Assembly (NCBI GenBank): GCA_900708905.1
Contig: CAADRB010000118.1
Coordinates: 62,001-126,000, forward strand
Length of the DNA: 64,000 nt
Source: Hymenolepis diminuta
Taxonomy: Eukaryota > Platyhelminthes > Cestoda > Cyclophyllidea > Hymenolepididae
Reading direction: 5' to 3'
Part shown: piece after piece, positions 36,801 to 51,900 of the stretch
Layout: every line of letters begins with the position of its first letter
How positions within the stretch are numbered: the stretch's first letter is position 1
Notes under the pieces: generated by a model
Databases searched by the model: none
The model's input: only the letters and a program-made list of their open reading frames with translations
Told to the model about the DNA's origin: nothing
Position numbers and translations under genes: made by a program

Positions 36801-39800
36801 AAAACAAAGAATAAAAAATCAATTGACTTCATAATAATCCTCATCTCCATAATCAATATGGATTTGATAGCTCCCACTTTCTGTTTCATTTAAAAATATA
36901 TGAAAGATTATTCTTCTGTCTATTTATAACGCCAGGAGAGGTGATTGAATTCTGAATTCCATTTACCAACCGAGTGTTTTCATTCGATTTTCAAAATGAG
37001 CTTATATTTAGAACCTAAACATTATGGCTAAGGGGGTGATGAAAAATACTTTTGCTAGGGGGAAAATATTTGGGTTAAAAAACGCAAATGTATGTTTTCT
37101 CAAGTGAAAATGACCTTGGCCCCCCTATCCCTCATCAGCTGTGGTAAAAATAAAAAATTAACCTCATAGAGGCATAACCGAATTTCAGCACGAAAGTTCT
37201 GCTTATGAGACCACTAATGTGATGAAATGTAATTGCATTAGAGCTATTTTAGAGAATTAGAAATTTAACAGCCACAAATAAATAATAACAAACTTTAAGC
37301 AACATTATCGATTAATGTTTAAGAGATAAACTGAAAGCATCTGATGATAAAATTTCAAACTATCTTTATTTACTAAAATCTAAAAATGTTCCGCCCTTTT
37401 GAGCCATCTAAAAGAAAATCATTAATTTTATGAATAAAGCTCTGCATAATTGATGCCTTATCATTACGCTAGTGGAACCTGAAATAGCAGTTCAAATCGT
37501 CAAATTTCACAAATAACATGTAGGAACAAGTTATTTTTTAAAAAAACTCTTGTACATCAGATATCACAAGCACCAACAGAACTCGCTCATACAGGGCAAG
37601 AGATGACTCTCAGAAAATGAGTTTTCCATCAGAGAAAATTCAAAATAATAATTTTGCTCAAAGCGATGAACATGAAATTTACAAGAATGGCAAAAATATT
37701 CTGAATAGAACCTGATAAAATCAAGATTCAAATACTTTCGATGCGCCAGAACCGAATTAATGAAATTCCGTAAAGAGAATATGTTCCACAGACGTAGTGT
37801 TTTATCACTTTTTTCTATGTTCATGTCATTATTACACAATTGGCTAATTAGACGGTCCATCAAACCTCATTTTTCAAGGCTTATATTAAAGTAGTTTTCC
37901 CCTCATAACGATTAAACGCCGATTAGATTACAGAACCTCTGTCTTCTTCTTACTGAATTTGAGCAACTGTAGCCACAGTGTACCTCAAAGAGCACCTAGC
38001 AATATCACAGTGGCAATCTCGATTATATCGAAACAGACATTTTAAATATAGGCTTCAATCTATAAACTAATTTTATAGGTCTGTCAAATGGGTGTGATTA
38101 TGATTCGTGATATGGAAGAAATTGAGAGCAAATGTATACTTAAGGAAGGAGAAAAGCACATAAAATGAACCATGTAAATCAATAGGTTCTCCCTGCAAAA
38201 AAACAATGCTATTGTACGAGGTAATTATAAAGTCGATTGAGATCTAAATTGGAATTAGATCGATTTATCCATATCTATTTAAATACGTTTAAATTAAGAG
38301 CATAAAACTTTAGGAAACATCTTACCACTACAACTGACCAGTTTAAAAAGATCTGCTGAATGTATGAGTTGCAACGAAGAAAATTCAAATTTGTTATTAT
38401 ATAAGCAGTGGTTACTATAATTCAAGAAATGAAAATCAGTCACCTAACCAGAATCAAATTAGCAAAAGTGAAATCTTTAACGTCAGACTACTAAGTTCTA
38501 TGAGTCCAAAATCTTGATATCCTCTTATATAAATGGCGTACATAATATTCATAATGAATATGGCGAAAAAATACATAGAAAAACGCATACGTCCTTGGCA
38601 CCGTAATCAACGTGAACGTCCGTCAAGTCAGAGATCACAAAATTGATGCTCATCAGTGCACGTTTAGTCATGTAAATATCACGTGAGGGTTAGTAGAATG
38701 TTTATCATTACCGCAACTACAGAATAATTTCTCTACCTAATTCAAGTCTTGATAACATTCTTTAATGACTTAGGAAGCTACATATAGATAAAATAAGACA
38801 ATTAATTTATGTGCTCGATTATGTTCAACTTACGAAACTGTAATGGAAAACGAACTTTAGGATATCCTTTGAAATATAAAGGGCAAAACTAAATACAAAA
38901 GAAGTTGAGATCTAGGTATCATAAAAGTAACGTGAGAACTTTCTAGTGAGATAATCAGAAAGTAGTCTTAAGTCAGTACTTCTATCCATCAACGGAAAAA
39001 AAGTTCTACACCTTACATCTTAGATTAGATAGAGCATATCAAAATCATAAAAATGCAGATTAAGATGAGAGAAGATAACCTACCACAATTCAAACCAACA
39101 ATTAAATACTGATCAGCGAGAGAAATACGTTGAAGTAGCACAACTTCATCTATTAAAACACATAAGGGCTAGAATAAAGAAGCAACTGTCGAGTATTACA
39201 TGCAAATGTGTCGAGACGGCATAACCAACTTCTCATCTCAATCAGCAGATCACTAAGCTCTAAGAATTGCAGACATTAACTCAATCAGGGAAAAAAGACT
39301 GCAATTTGGAACATTGCACCTATTTAACTCAGAATTTATTTGAAGTAAATATCTTCTGAAGTCCCGACTTAATCATCTACCTCTATTCAACCCCCCATTC
39401 CTAAGCTTTTTAAAATTTATCCTACATTAACAAGCTAAAATAACTAGCAATAACAACAATAACCACCAAAATCTTTACATCATTTATTACCACTTTTAAT
39501 GTTTAACATTTCATAACCTAACAGTATGATGTTAAATATACTAAGGTATGAAATCAGTCAATAAACATGTAGACCTATTTAGAAACAGAGTAAAAACTGA
39601 AGATTGATTTATGAATAGCTAGAAACCCAGAAAAATACGCATTTCAGTTTCAGGTCAGGTAAAACTACCTGCGTAAATTTATCACCACCATAAAAATTTC
39701 AATCAAATAAATGATTCGATCTCAACTCACCTTAGTAGCTTCCTGACAGACTTTAGCCCAATCCAGCTTCCCATGAACAGGTCTATTCACAATCTTTCCA

Positions 39801-42382
39801 TCCGCATCAAATCCCAAGATATCATTTCCCACAGAACTCGTTCTACCTGACTCAAGCTCATGCTTGTGTCGGAAGAGATACTGTCTCACCTTACCTCTCC
39901 CATTATCCAACTCCCCATGTGTAAGAACACCGAGCATTGTTGACTTGCCCGCATCCACATTACCCACTACTGCCACTCGGATGTCGATGAAGTCCTGTTC
40001 GCCAACGACCTGACGCAGTAGAAAATCCTTCACTATCCACTCCCCTCCACTTGTGGTTGTAGTGGATTGAGAAGGGGAAATCTTTTCAGTCAACGAGTTG
40101 GATTCGTTTGAAGTGGAATTGTTCGCAGGTCCAGAATTCCGACCACCCTTTTTCTTCTTCTTGGACGGTGCGATATTGGTGTTAATGTTAGTTGCGGATG
40201 TAGACGACTCCGTCATTGCGGGATTTGAGGTGTTATTCGTTGTGGTGTTAGATGATGCAGGATGAGCGGGGACATTGCGATCACGGAGATGGATCACGTG
40301 AGCGTTGAGTTTCTCTGCGAGTGCTCGGAGAGTGACTTCACTCGCGGTCATGTCGCTGGGTGAGATACCGGGGTCCTGGCCCTCTAGAAAAAACATTTTG
40401 AGAAAAAAAACAAACTTTTAGATGTGTGACAGAATGACTATCTACATAATCACACATTATGCATACTGAACACATATTTGCATTGTAATTTCTGAGTCCC
40501 CGTTTTCTAATGCACACCTCAGAAGAGTGACAGCATTCTAGAGCCTCAACGAGAAACCCGTAATCTGAAATCTCTATAGACAAGCAAATACCAAACAGAA
40601 TATCAACCGCGTCTGGTGAGGAGATCATTCAGAGTCATTCAACTAACGTCACTGTTCAATCCGTGAAATAACAACATGCAAGCCGGTTGTTGTGTGACCA
40701 CATGCTTGACTGTCTATGAATCGAGGCAAGCCCTTCTCATAATACAGCTTCAATAATACCAATATTAATATTCAACAAGAGCTAGAATCAAAGATGAGAT
40801 GGGTATAGTAACCCATTCATTTAAATGCGTTCGCATCTAGATAAATGCCATACGAATTCTAACGAGTCCACGGAGTACATAGAGTGTAAAAGTCTCTAAC
40901 TGGATAAAGACGTCTCCAAGTAGCATCAAAGGTCATTGATTCAAAAAAGAATTCAGCAGTTGTCGAATTTAACAGACCCTTCGGTTTGAAACGTCCGACA
41001 GTTAATTGTGCTAAAATCTGTGCGATCAAGCATTACATGCGTACTCGCTTTATTGTGAGAGTACATTATTTACATTGGCCTACACCAACTAAGAGTTATT
41101 TGGCAATGAAAATAAGATGAGTTACTGAATTATACTTTCTCAATACCATCAGATATTTTAGAACTAGTAAAAGTAACTAGTTAGACTACATGAAATATGT
41201 TTAATACATTTTTACCCAAATCAAACTTTAATTAGAATTAACTACCTCAAAATCGAAAGAAAAAATGTAGGGACAGGAGCCTGAGAGCACAGTAATGAAA
41301 TTTCGCTTTAATAAAAGCAATGCTTGGGGATTTGCATCTCTGCCTAGCATTAACAGGTCATTTTGATAAGATGGACCAAATAGTAACATCTCTGGTGACA
41401 AGGAGGAAATAGAAAATCATTTTCCTTAATAAACGAGTTCCCGCAAATTAAATAAATTTCGTCATCAGCCTTTCTTTATACAGAAACTCGGTTGACGAGA
41501 GTGAAAATGTAATTAGCATTAATCTGTAAACTATTATCTATTCATTATTTCCAACTATTTAATTGCGATCTATAGGTTATTGGCCGAAAACGCAAGTACT
41601 TCGTTTTATAAACGTTAAAACATAACAGACTAACAAAGACAACGTTTTTTAATAAAATCCATGAAATAATAAATGAAATGATAACTTGCCGACGAAGAAC
41701 AATGCTAGTTACAAGCATTAATTATTCATATATATAGCAATATAAGGAGATTTATCAATAAAAATTATTCAAAATTTAACTTTCTTATGGCCATCGTGAG
41801 CATAAAAATTAACGCACACATCCTGGTGGGACCTTTGAACAAATAGATTAGGTTCACAAAATGAATAATACAAAACACCGGAGATTAAAAACTACGTAAA
41901 AGTATTACGCTTCCTAATCCTAATACACATTAATCGTTAGAAGTGCAAAAAAGCTATTCGAATATTTGAAAATCTACAGCTAAAATTATAAAATACGCAG
42001 AGTAAACTATGAACAATCGTTTTGTACAAATTTAACGACAAAACAAAGAAAAGAGAAACCTTACCTCCAACACCAATTTCTATGAAGCATTCGCCTTGGC
42101 CAGATAGAAGTCTTTGAGTTAAACACTGACTGAGACATTCGAGATCTGATTCACTTGGAGCAACGAAAACCCGCTGAAGCAAAATGTGAAATGGTCAGTA
42201 AAAGTGCTGCAGAAAAAAACACACAAATCGTGCACATAATATGAAAAAATAAGAAAAATAAATTGTTTAATGATATTTTTTGAACATAGAAGGCAAATTT
42301 TAATGATCTCATAATTAAAAGCAAATTTGAAAGAAGAGTTATATACCTTATTTGATAATACCGTCTGAATGTTTACATCCAT
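33857..42382 (-). CDS. GTPBP1: GTPBP1-type translational GTPase
   Basis: Seven minus-strand exons in coding order: 42382-42347, 42173-42065, 40383-39731, 35269-34977, 34897-34435, 34365-34077 and 33999-33857 (TGA), giving 661 residues (human 669). GTPBP1 is a cytoplasmic EF-Tu-like GTPase linked to aminoacyl-tRNA delivery, stalled-ribosome resolution and exosome-mediated mRNA decay. Motifs: G1 GNVDAGKS (189-196), followed by [11 protein letters not shown] and the [15 protein letters not shown] switch-I-type segment; G3 DLAGHE (272-277); G4-position TKID (328-331), preceded by [13 protein letters not shown]. The elongation-factor beta-barrel domains follow ([48 protein letters not shown]). Residues about 85-163 are a Thr/Ser/Asn-rich insert with a KKKKK run, in a region variable in the family. 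The GTPBP2 paralogue is the main alternative. The start at 42382 is the only upstream in-frame ATG seen; exon 1 encodes 12 residues. Confidence 0.93.
35270..39730 (-). other. 4.46-kb intron within the G domain
   Basis: It separates the exon ending EATK from the one starting [11 protein letters not shown], with a GTGAGT donor and a CTGTAG acceptor. It is AT-rich, and I see no nested gene in it on either strand. It is many times longer than introns 4-6 of the same gene (79, 69 and 77 nt). Confidence 0.85.
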
Positions 42383-45300
42383 AAGAAGAGGCAATTTCTA
42401 TTCCTGACGAACGGTTATAAACGATCAAAAAAGTTTAGACCTAGCGCTTAAACGACTTCAAGGTAGCCTTTTTATTGGCCCATATGACCCGATGCAGAGT
42501 ATCCAGAGGGCCCGTCTACAGCTCGCACATTTGCTCCAATCCAGTTATGTAAATTTTAATTGGCTACTTCTCAAGGTTGAATTAGCTCTATTTCACAACA
42601 TTTTGCAAAGTTTTCAGCCAGTGTAGGCGAAGTACAATCTGTATTGAGCAGCATTTAATCAGGTAATTATAAAACCACGGCCTAATTTTTTCTCGTATTC
42701 ACCGTCCATACAATTTGATTTAAATTATTGCATATTACAAAATATTAATAATATGTTAATACCAATTTTGAATGCATTGATTATCAAAATGATGAATGAA
42801 AACGAATATTTATGTACGAATATTGATAGGATTGCTATAAGAATTGTTTCCTGTATGAATACATTAACACTGTTATACAAACAATATAATACAAATGTTA
42901 AAATGAGCATTTGATTATAATCTGATATCTAAAAGGTTAGTATTTTCTGAAAGGACCATCCATGGTGAACATTATATCTGGTGTGTGCCGACTTTAGCAA
43001 AAGGGCTGAAAAATTACGTAACAGTAATTTATTTTCAGAACAATCACTAATAGAAATTGTCATTTGCCTTTCAATTACATTTTCTTGATTTATGCGTAAT
43101 CAACATACTGTATAACTTTCAGCTAAATCTGATTGCAAATTTGACCACTTCTTCAAAATGTTGCAAGTGCTCTATATTCATCTACTTTATTTCCTTTGCT
43201 TGCTTTAATTTCGTCACCTTGCAAGCGTATTTTCTTTTCTCATTCGCTTGCCAATTCATATCATTTACGATTTATAACTTTTTAAAAACCTCTCTTTTGT
43301 TTAAGAAGTTACTTCATTTTGTTTTTTCTTCAGGCCAAATTTCCCAGTTTGGCATTGCTCTTTTATTATCAAAAAACTCATTGCTGTTTCAGTTCATTCA
43401 CTGTCTTCATTATTTCTCTTTCGTCAACAATATTTTACATATTTTTATATGCTAAACATACTTCGTAATGTTTTACTGTTAAATTCCTTAATAATTCATT
43501 ACTTCCTCATATGCAGTCTCACCGTAGAGCTTCCTCACCCACGTAAGCAGTTTTTAATATTACCTCTCGTAGAAATGTAATAGGAGTTGAGACTTGGCTT
43601 AGTGTAACCTTTTCACTAAATTAGTCCGAGAAATGGCTCGATGATCTAATGCGAATAAATTAAAGGTAATATGGTTCAACTCTTTCCAGATCGAATGCAA
43701 TGTGCTTATAGTCAATTGTTAATATTCTGTTAATAGACAAGCTAATAAAATTATTTACTAGAGACGTTACATTTAATTGCGTAATTCACTAAATGATAAC
43801 TGTTATAGACAGCAAAAGTCAGTCAACACCTGGTGATCAGAAATGATTGGCGATAACATCTCGACTAGGTATCCACAACCCCTCCGTCCATGTGTGCGTG
43901 TTTGCACAAGATATCTAAACTGATTCCAATCGTATTACTTATGACCTACCAGATAGAGATTTGACTTTTCACCTTAAAGTATTTAACTAACCTTTAAAAA
44001 AAGGACTAATTTACCATGAAGCCATCGACCTTGTTTATTCCTTAATTGCCGTCCCTTACGCAATGATAATGAGGTGGAAAATCCTGGTGACGAAGTATCT
44101 ATATCATCAACTCTACATAAAAATTTATGCATGCCAATCTGAAGGAGGTATAGAAAAATAGCTAGTCGGTTTAATGAGATGGTTTAGTAAAAGTTGTTCT
44201 CCGTTAATTTCTTATGAAAATTTTGGCATAAATTGCCATAATCTACTCTTCTCTATATGATACCTTAACCGACTCTTACATTTCCTAAGAAATTGCACTA
44301 GTTACAAGTACGACCTGACAATACCATAATACAAAACGACGCAAATCACTATATCAAAATAGGACATATTTTCCTTTGGAAAGATCGATTTATATTATCT
44401 ACCATTTACAAACGTACTGTAAATAAATTCTCTTGAATAAAAGAGAATTAGAAGGTAGAAAATAAAGAACCTTACATTTAAGAATTATACGTAATATGCC
44501 AATATCATGATAATTGGATTCCTTTTTTTCGGGAAATCATTTTACATAGATATAGTTAAAGTGGAGCTTTGCTTATTTGCTAGATATTTGATTATTGAGA
44601 CGCTTTAAGAAAATAAAAATAAAATCTACTTATTTGACTGAAGGTGAAGATACAATTTTTCTTTTTACGATAATTTTCAATTTTGATCGATATCTTTGTG
44701 ACTATAACTGAATATTTTTCCTTAGTTATTATGTAATACTAGGAAATAAAAAAGGTGAAACCTATTTGTCCGGCTATGTTGAGTAAATAACAATTCACTG
44801 ATAGTTAGAATTCATTATCTTCATTATTCAAATTTTGTATGTAATTGCGTTAGGTCTATCAAGGCCACGTCGATCGAATATTTGAAATAAGTCAGTCCAC
44901 TCATGTCGCCAGATCTGTTCGGAGGTGGCAGACAAGCCACCCCAATTTATTAACAAGTAAATTAGGTTTACATACAAAACATTTCTTCAGTAGACATCAA
45001 TCATGTCTCGCTGCCGGTATCTCGGCGTGATGATCGGCACCTGTTTAGGTATCTATGTGCAAATACGCAAACACACATCGGGACTACCTGTGGACATTGT
45101 AGTGGAGATCTTATCGATATTCGATCATTTCTAATCGCCAGGTGATGACGGACATCCGTTGATTATAGCAGTTTACTTGGTTAAATATGGTGAATTTATA
45201 AATGAGATACTCTTATTCATCCACCCTTTTATGGTTAAAGTTTTATTTAAATTCTGAGAGGCGAAATGAGACTTAGTTGCTTTCCTCAAATACTGCGACT

Positions 45301-45955
45301 ACGAATGCTAATTACCAACCTATAAACTATAGAATTTGAGCATTCTCAACAGCAGATTATTAGAAATGTTGTATTTCAAAACGTATGCTCTTATGCTATC
45401 AGAAGAATAAGAACCGTATTACAAATACTGTTCTTTACAGCCCCCATTATTTGCAATTTTTTACTGAACAGCCTTGTAACGTAAATTGCAATCTATTAAA
45501 AATTTCTCATGGTTAGAGGACCTTCAGGATGAGAGGACAGCTATCTCTTTACCTTTCGAGATAAATTGTTTAAATTTAATTATGTTTCCTTCCAGTGAAA
45601 AGAGTATTGAAATCCATATATTTCACTCTCCTACTCCGCATCCTTGAAATACCTTTGATCTCCAATAAATAAAAAAAATGATGTTTATTCTTTCGCTACA
45701 GTCTAACATTACCAGTTTTAATATATTTTTTTTACAAACTACTTAAATACATGCAATAAATAGTGAGCATCATTTTAATGAAAAACTCATTTGCTGCAGG
45801 AAGTGTACAATAATTCTGTAGTGGTAGTGATAATGCATCAATACACATGATAAAAAGTAATGGCATATGTATATCAACCTTACTAAGAGAGAGTGAGCAA
45901 ATCAACACAAACACAATGATGACAGAAGGGTGAGGGGGGATGAGTAAAAGAGGGC
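42383..45955. other. Intergenic region upstream of the GTPBP1-type gene
   Basis: Holds the promoter of the GTPBP1-type gene and the 3' UTR of the next minus-strand gene. TTTATT at 45684-45689 (AATAAA on the minus strand) lies about 270 nt past that gene's stop. No supported gene. The open frame at 43057-43455 (132 codons) has no internal ATG and is Phe/Leu/Cys-rich. Confidence 0.4.
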
Positions 45956-48900
45956 TTAAAAATTGGCATAGGGTTGGAGGTCATTGGGATATGATAAGGT
46001 CGGAAGATCACCATCGCCGATCAGGGTCGAAGTGGAGGCGTGGGTGGAGGGGGCAGTCTTAGTGCTTCCTCGATGTCGCTGATATCTGGTTGGGCTCGAG
46101 AATCCCTGACTGTTCGCATTTCTATGGCTTGAGAACTGAAATGCATGAGGAACAAAATTAACAGCAATGAATAAGCTTTGCGCGGCTATTTGCGCGACCC
46201 AAAAGCGCATCCAATCAAATTGCAGAATCACAGGATACTTTGATTGTCTGATTATTTCCGGAGAATAAGCATTCAAGCTCAAAAAAATATTAATTTTTTG
46301 AAATCCATGCAATAAACATACCCAAGGCCCTATTTAAACCCATTTAAGACAAATAATGCATTATAAGTATATTAAAAGTTTTTGTTTTATCTCTAAGGTA
46401 GGGATTACAAAGATTACATTATGTTGGAAGTATACCTTCTATGTTTTAGATGTTCACCAGAGTGTTTAATGATTAAATTAATCTGTATTTGAAGACTTAA
46501 AACACTTCGTTTATTTTGTCGGTAGTTAATTTAAATTAAGTGAAAGAAATCCGTTCCATTTCGATTAATGTAAAATCTAAAAGAATTTTATGAATTTTCA
46601 GAGAGTAATAAAGTTGATTTTGGTCCATTACTTGATACATTTATGTATGTTAAGGTGAGTGATCCCTAATAACTGATTCAATGATCAAAAGATTGGGAGA
46701 CGACTTGAGTCTACAAACCCACCCTACCTACCGTTATATTATTAAAATCATCTTCTGAAATTGTTCTAAGGATAAATGGTCAATTTCTGTTTGGAGGTAG
46801 TGTTAACTTCTCGAGTATAACAAGTTAATAGAAAAACTATTTGACCAAAACAACGGGAGAAAGAAAGTATTTCTCAATACTCATTTGGATTAAAAGAACT
46901 TCTAAAACTTCCCTTTAAACCTATTTTTCTAAAAACTTTTTAACCAGTATCAGCTAATTTGGCTGCTATTCTAATAGATCCCATACTCCTGACCTCTGAA
47001 TTGGCCGATGCATAATTTACCATCACTGTCAATGTCACAATAATAAGAATTGCATGCCTTTGATCAATATTTCCATTTCACGTGACTGATTATTGTGGAT
47101 AAAATCTAACAATATTTCTACTCCGATGTTTAGCCTACTCCTATTTCACATAAGTTATTTAATGGTTATAAAGGAAAATTTTTCATTTTCACGCTTGGTC
47201 GTAATTTGATTTCCGTCACAGCGTTATGCGAATCATCAGAAATTGCCAAAGATACATGATAAGAACACTTTCAACTGAAGTCACTTGATAAAGCAACGGT
47301 GTAAGAGATCAAAGTTCATGAAACAATCAAATATGACTGTTACAGTATTGATTGTTAGATGTTAAATGTGATTTCTAAGTATACATGGCAAAGGGCTCTT
47401 TTGTTCAAGATTAAAAAAAAATTAAGAGAATTAATATCAATGATTGTATTAGCTATTTTATGTTATCAGTGAATTAGATAAAAGGGTAAATCATGATTAT
47501 TTACTGAGATAGTCATTTTTCAATTTAACTTCAAATTTGTCATAATTCCTAATTTTACTTGTATCTAACGCCAAATATCGCGGTCCTAGATAACGAAAGA
47601 TGTATTTTGTACACAGCTTTTAAATTAAGCTCTTTGGAATTCTTAGCAATCTTCACGTCAAAAAAATTATTTAATAACCCAAGTAATATGCAGCCATAAA
47701 CAATTCCAAAATATTGTACCGTAAAATATTCAGACTACCTACACAAAAAGGCATGCTGGGAGAGCGTCATAAAGTACATATAAACTCAACAACAGTAATG
47801 ACAAAAAGGGGTTTAACGACCCACAGTTTCACCATGATGAAAGATGATGTGATAGATGCAGTGTGCATTATGCAATACAAACAATTAGAAAATGAAACTC
47901 ACCTCTAGGATTTTGTAGTCTGAAAATGTCCACGAATATGATAAATGTATACAACAAATGTGGAATACTACTTAAATACGAGACACCGGTTACGTAGTAT
48001 GAAGCTGAATAAAAATTATCCCAAGTCCGCGAAGCTCCACTGATAATATATGTGGGGCGTTGCAATGAATTTAATTACATAAATTTCATTGCATATATAT
48101 ATATATATATAAAGTTATTGCTAAACTCCTTCGATAGGTTCGGAGACCGAAGATATGTAAAGTGAGATTTCATGAGCTACTTAGGTGGTAAAACATCAAT
48201 CAAGTAGTATAGTGCCAAATTAATTATTTTTGTCATCGTTGCGAGAGTGACGGGTGTGGTGATGGAATATGGATTAAAAATGTCTAGGCTACTTAATCGC
48301 AAAATGTTTAATTATTACGAAGCTTAATAAATCCTGATGTGTGAGTTTATTTTTAAATAATTCAATCGTATGATAATTTATAAAACCTTTGAAACTCAAG
48401 CTTATCATATCACTGGCATTTTTAAGATACTGATAAAATCATCCATAAATGTTTGATTAACGAAACCTTCTAAAGTACTCAAATAGGAGAGTCTTTTAAG
48501 TAGTAAAAAGTTGAACATCAATCTCCACTATGACCAGATATTTAATGCCCTCTATTTCAAGAATGATGTATATGGGAATGAAACTTATATCCCTAAATTA
48601 AATGGTACGATGAGCAATGTTTCTTGATGTAGTTAGATTCACATAATTTGTGTCTACTCCTATAAGAAATAAGTAGTACCGACTCACCATTTCAATAGTA
48701 TTAGCATTATGTTGCGGCGGCGTCGAGATTTGAGGGGGTGGAGGGGGATGTGGGGCGGGTGGCAGGGTTCCTACTTTGCGGGCCCTTCTATCGACTGCCT
48801 CATAGAGGGACGAATCCTCATCTTCTTCCACCTCTTCCTCATCATTTGAGTAGACCCCCACAGAGGTCGGTCTCGAATCAGGGTCATGGAATTGGGGGTC

Positions 48901-51900
48901 AAACAGAGCTTCAGGCGCTCCATCAAGTCCAGGAATCATGTCGGGACTAAGGAGCTCACTCTTGTCGTAGTAGTGATTGCTTAACATGGCATCGGACAAA
49001 GGACGGCTTCTTGTGGCTAAAGGGGTGATAAATACTACTATAGTAAAATAGCAGTAGAGTCTGGTTAACTTTCAAAATAGGTATTTATTAAATTATTTAT
49101 CACAGGCTGATGAATGTAGATCAACATGATAATGCAAAGAGTTGGATAATCGGAGTAAGGGCATTAGAAAATTTTAAATATATGGTCAATTTCGAGTTTA
49201 ATTTGAAGAATTAAAAAAAATAAATAATTTATTCGCTATTGAAACATCCCAATGACCTATCATACATAGTGACAAACTTGAATAACTGCTAACAAAATTC
49301 TTCAATAATTCATCACTTTGTGATATGTAGAAGCATTATTTACTGCTAAATCTCATAACCAAATCATATTTAATGAAACCAAGAGTTGGGCCGAATATAA
49401 ACTAGCTCATACTTACATTTCGCTTGAATACATAATTCGGCGGCTATATTTGACACCAAAAATAAAAAAAACTAGTACCCTATAAAGCCTTGCTTGCTAA
49501 ATCCCAGACAAATATACCGGGTATAACCTACTGACCTCGATAAGGTTACTACTGAATCAAATAAAAACTGAATAGTACAATTTATCAAAGAAAATATTGA
49601 AAGATGAATCCCTATACGTTTCCGAAATTTTCATCTATGCCATCACCAATCCCTGAGACCTATTTATCTCGGTCTCACAGTGACGCCTGAAGTGTCTGAC
49701 CCTACCCCAAACTCCTTGTGGATAACCATAGTCTGTCTTAAACGGTTTATTTTACCATAATAAGCTAATTAAGCGATCCTTGAATAAGCGCTACAAGAGT
49801 TCAACTTCTCCGTGACGACGCCCAGGACCATTCCACCTGTTCATACTATCCTTCTATATAAGACTATACCAATCCTTTTACACCATATACACACGTACAC
49901 ACACATTTTTCAATTACTGGCTCTTTCACTTCCCACTCATCTCCTCCGTCCCACATCTCTCTTCTACCCTATTGAACTCTTATTGCGGCTCGTTCAATAC
50001 ATTCTGGCCTAATCAGCACTTAGCGTTTTGTTTTCAAACAGCTGTAAGTTTTTACACAATCAACTACAATATCGTCGTGATCTAAATGAAAATACGCTAT
50101 CAAAGCTACTATATGCTGTTTCGTTGATGATACAGAAAAAATAATGAGCTATATTCTGGAGGATTTAGCTTACTGAATGGGCCACTTTAACTTTACTTTA
50201 AATAGAAGAGAAAATAACTTTCTCAGCCTATGAATAGATAAGTTAACAGCATTTGACAAGGATAAAGAAAATTTAATCTGAAGCACCTTCCATTGTGAAA
50301 CTCTCATTCTACCACCTCTCGTTGACCTGAGCGAAACAGTATGCAGTTGGACATTAACATCACTGGGAATTTGTGATCTATGACTTGGCAAGAGTGCACA
50401 TGGAACTCTACTCCACCGGTACAGATGGAAGTTTTCTCACCGGTAGTGAAAATTTTTGTGATCCAAATCGCTTAAATTCATGTTGGTGAAACATCATAGT
50501 GGGAAATTATATTTACTGCTGACCATCTACGAATAACTTGTAATAATCTAATAGATATTCTTAATCTAGCCCTTAGTTTCAAGAATATATCCGATTTTCT
50601 ACTAATTTAAATTATTTTTTCTCTATATCTTCATAGCTCTTCACATTTGTAATTAGTTAATATATCTAAATACTTAAAATTATGGGGGAAAAGGTAAAAT
50701 CAGATTGTTAAATAAAATCAAACAATATTTCCCGCTAAAAATAAATCTTTTTCAGCCTTTTAACCCTCTTTTATTCAGATGAATTTCTTTACACTTTCAA
50801 AGCTCGAATAACACAAATGGAACATATTACGAATGTCTGCCTTGCACTGATATTGTGGTTTGGACAGTTTCTGTTTGCTACTAGCGTAGTCGCTTAGAAA
50901 ATCCAGATGTCAGTTATCTGCTACAAAAGCAGATCATATAAGACTGATTCCAGGATTCTCAACTGACGCCTTTTATTCAAAATAAAATAATGCTTAGAGA
51001 AGTTTCGCTTTCCAATATTTTCCAAATCAAAGTGAAAATTGAGGTCCAAAAGTGCGATCACCAAGGTGAACTATGAAATGTGAAGGCATTTTCGTGCGTT
51101 TCCAATAACGACGCAGTTCTACAAAGGGAGTTTGAATTTATTTTTTTCATTCATCTTTACCTTTTTCACATGAGTGAATAAACAGAATTTCAACTAAGAG
51201 AAATCAAATTTTATTGAAAATTGTTAATTTGCGTTCTAAATATTTTACAATGAATCAGTATGGAAAAAAAATTTAAAAATTTACCGGTTTTTGGCAGGCT
51301 TTAAATGTTATCATTTTGCAGACTCAGAGAGAAATAATATTTGTCTCCAAGTTTTCTTTGTAAAGTTATTATGCATATCCTGGGGGTGTAAATTATTTCT
51401 AATGAAGTTTTCACATAAACTCAATTACATTTATTAATCATATCTGTAATGGGATTCTAATATCTCCCATTGGAAATAGTAGAAAGGTATACGTATGTAA
51501 AATGCTAAAAAAGTCTACTCATCAGTTTTCTTAATACAGCAGAAGGTATGCGTTAATCTAATTTTTATCCATATTTATTTATACTAGGTTACCGTAATGA
51601 GTATTTACCGGCTTCATAAAATAAAGCCTCTAAGGATAAAATAAAATTCTTAGAGGGCTATTAAGCACCCGTTTCCTATCAAGATTCTTAGACCTTTAAA
51701 TATTCATTAACGCGCTAAATTATCAGCCCTTGATAAAGTGCGGAAGTCAGTTGTTCGAATCCAAGGGAAAAAAACAAGATATTATAGAAGTACATCCTTA
51801 GATCGATGCAAAGACAGCCAAGAAATGTTATCTGAAACGCACGGCCAGTGGTTCTATAATAGAGTTCTCAGCTGATTGAGAAAAGGGAGAGGGAAACTAT

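Noticed and set aside
43057..43455. 132-codon plus-strand open frame, the longest outside gene models
   Set aside because: It opens only from a TTG, contains no ATG, is extremely Phe/Leu/Cys-rich and has no splice or homology support. It fits chance openness on a pyrimidine-rich strand.
46025..46134. Alternative frame of the last minus-strand exon ending in a PPPPTPPLRP string
   Set aside because: It looks protein-like, but the preceding exon ends in phase 0, which forces the other frame (ending QPYANF). All five junctions agree with that.
51740..51770. A functional tRNA gene around the perfect B box
   Set aside because: No convincing acceptor stem or anticodon arm at the right spacing, and the adjoining sequence is part of a dispersed repeat.
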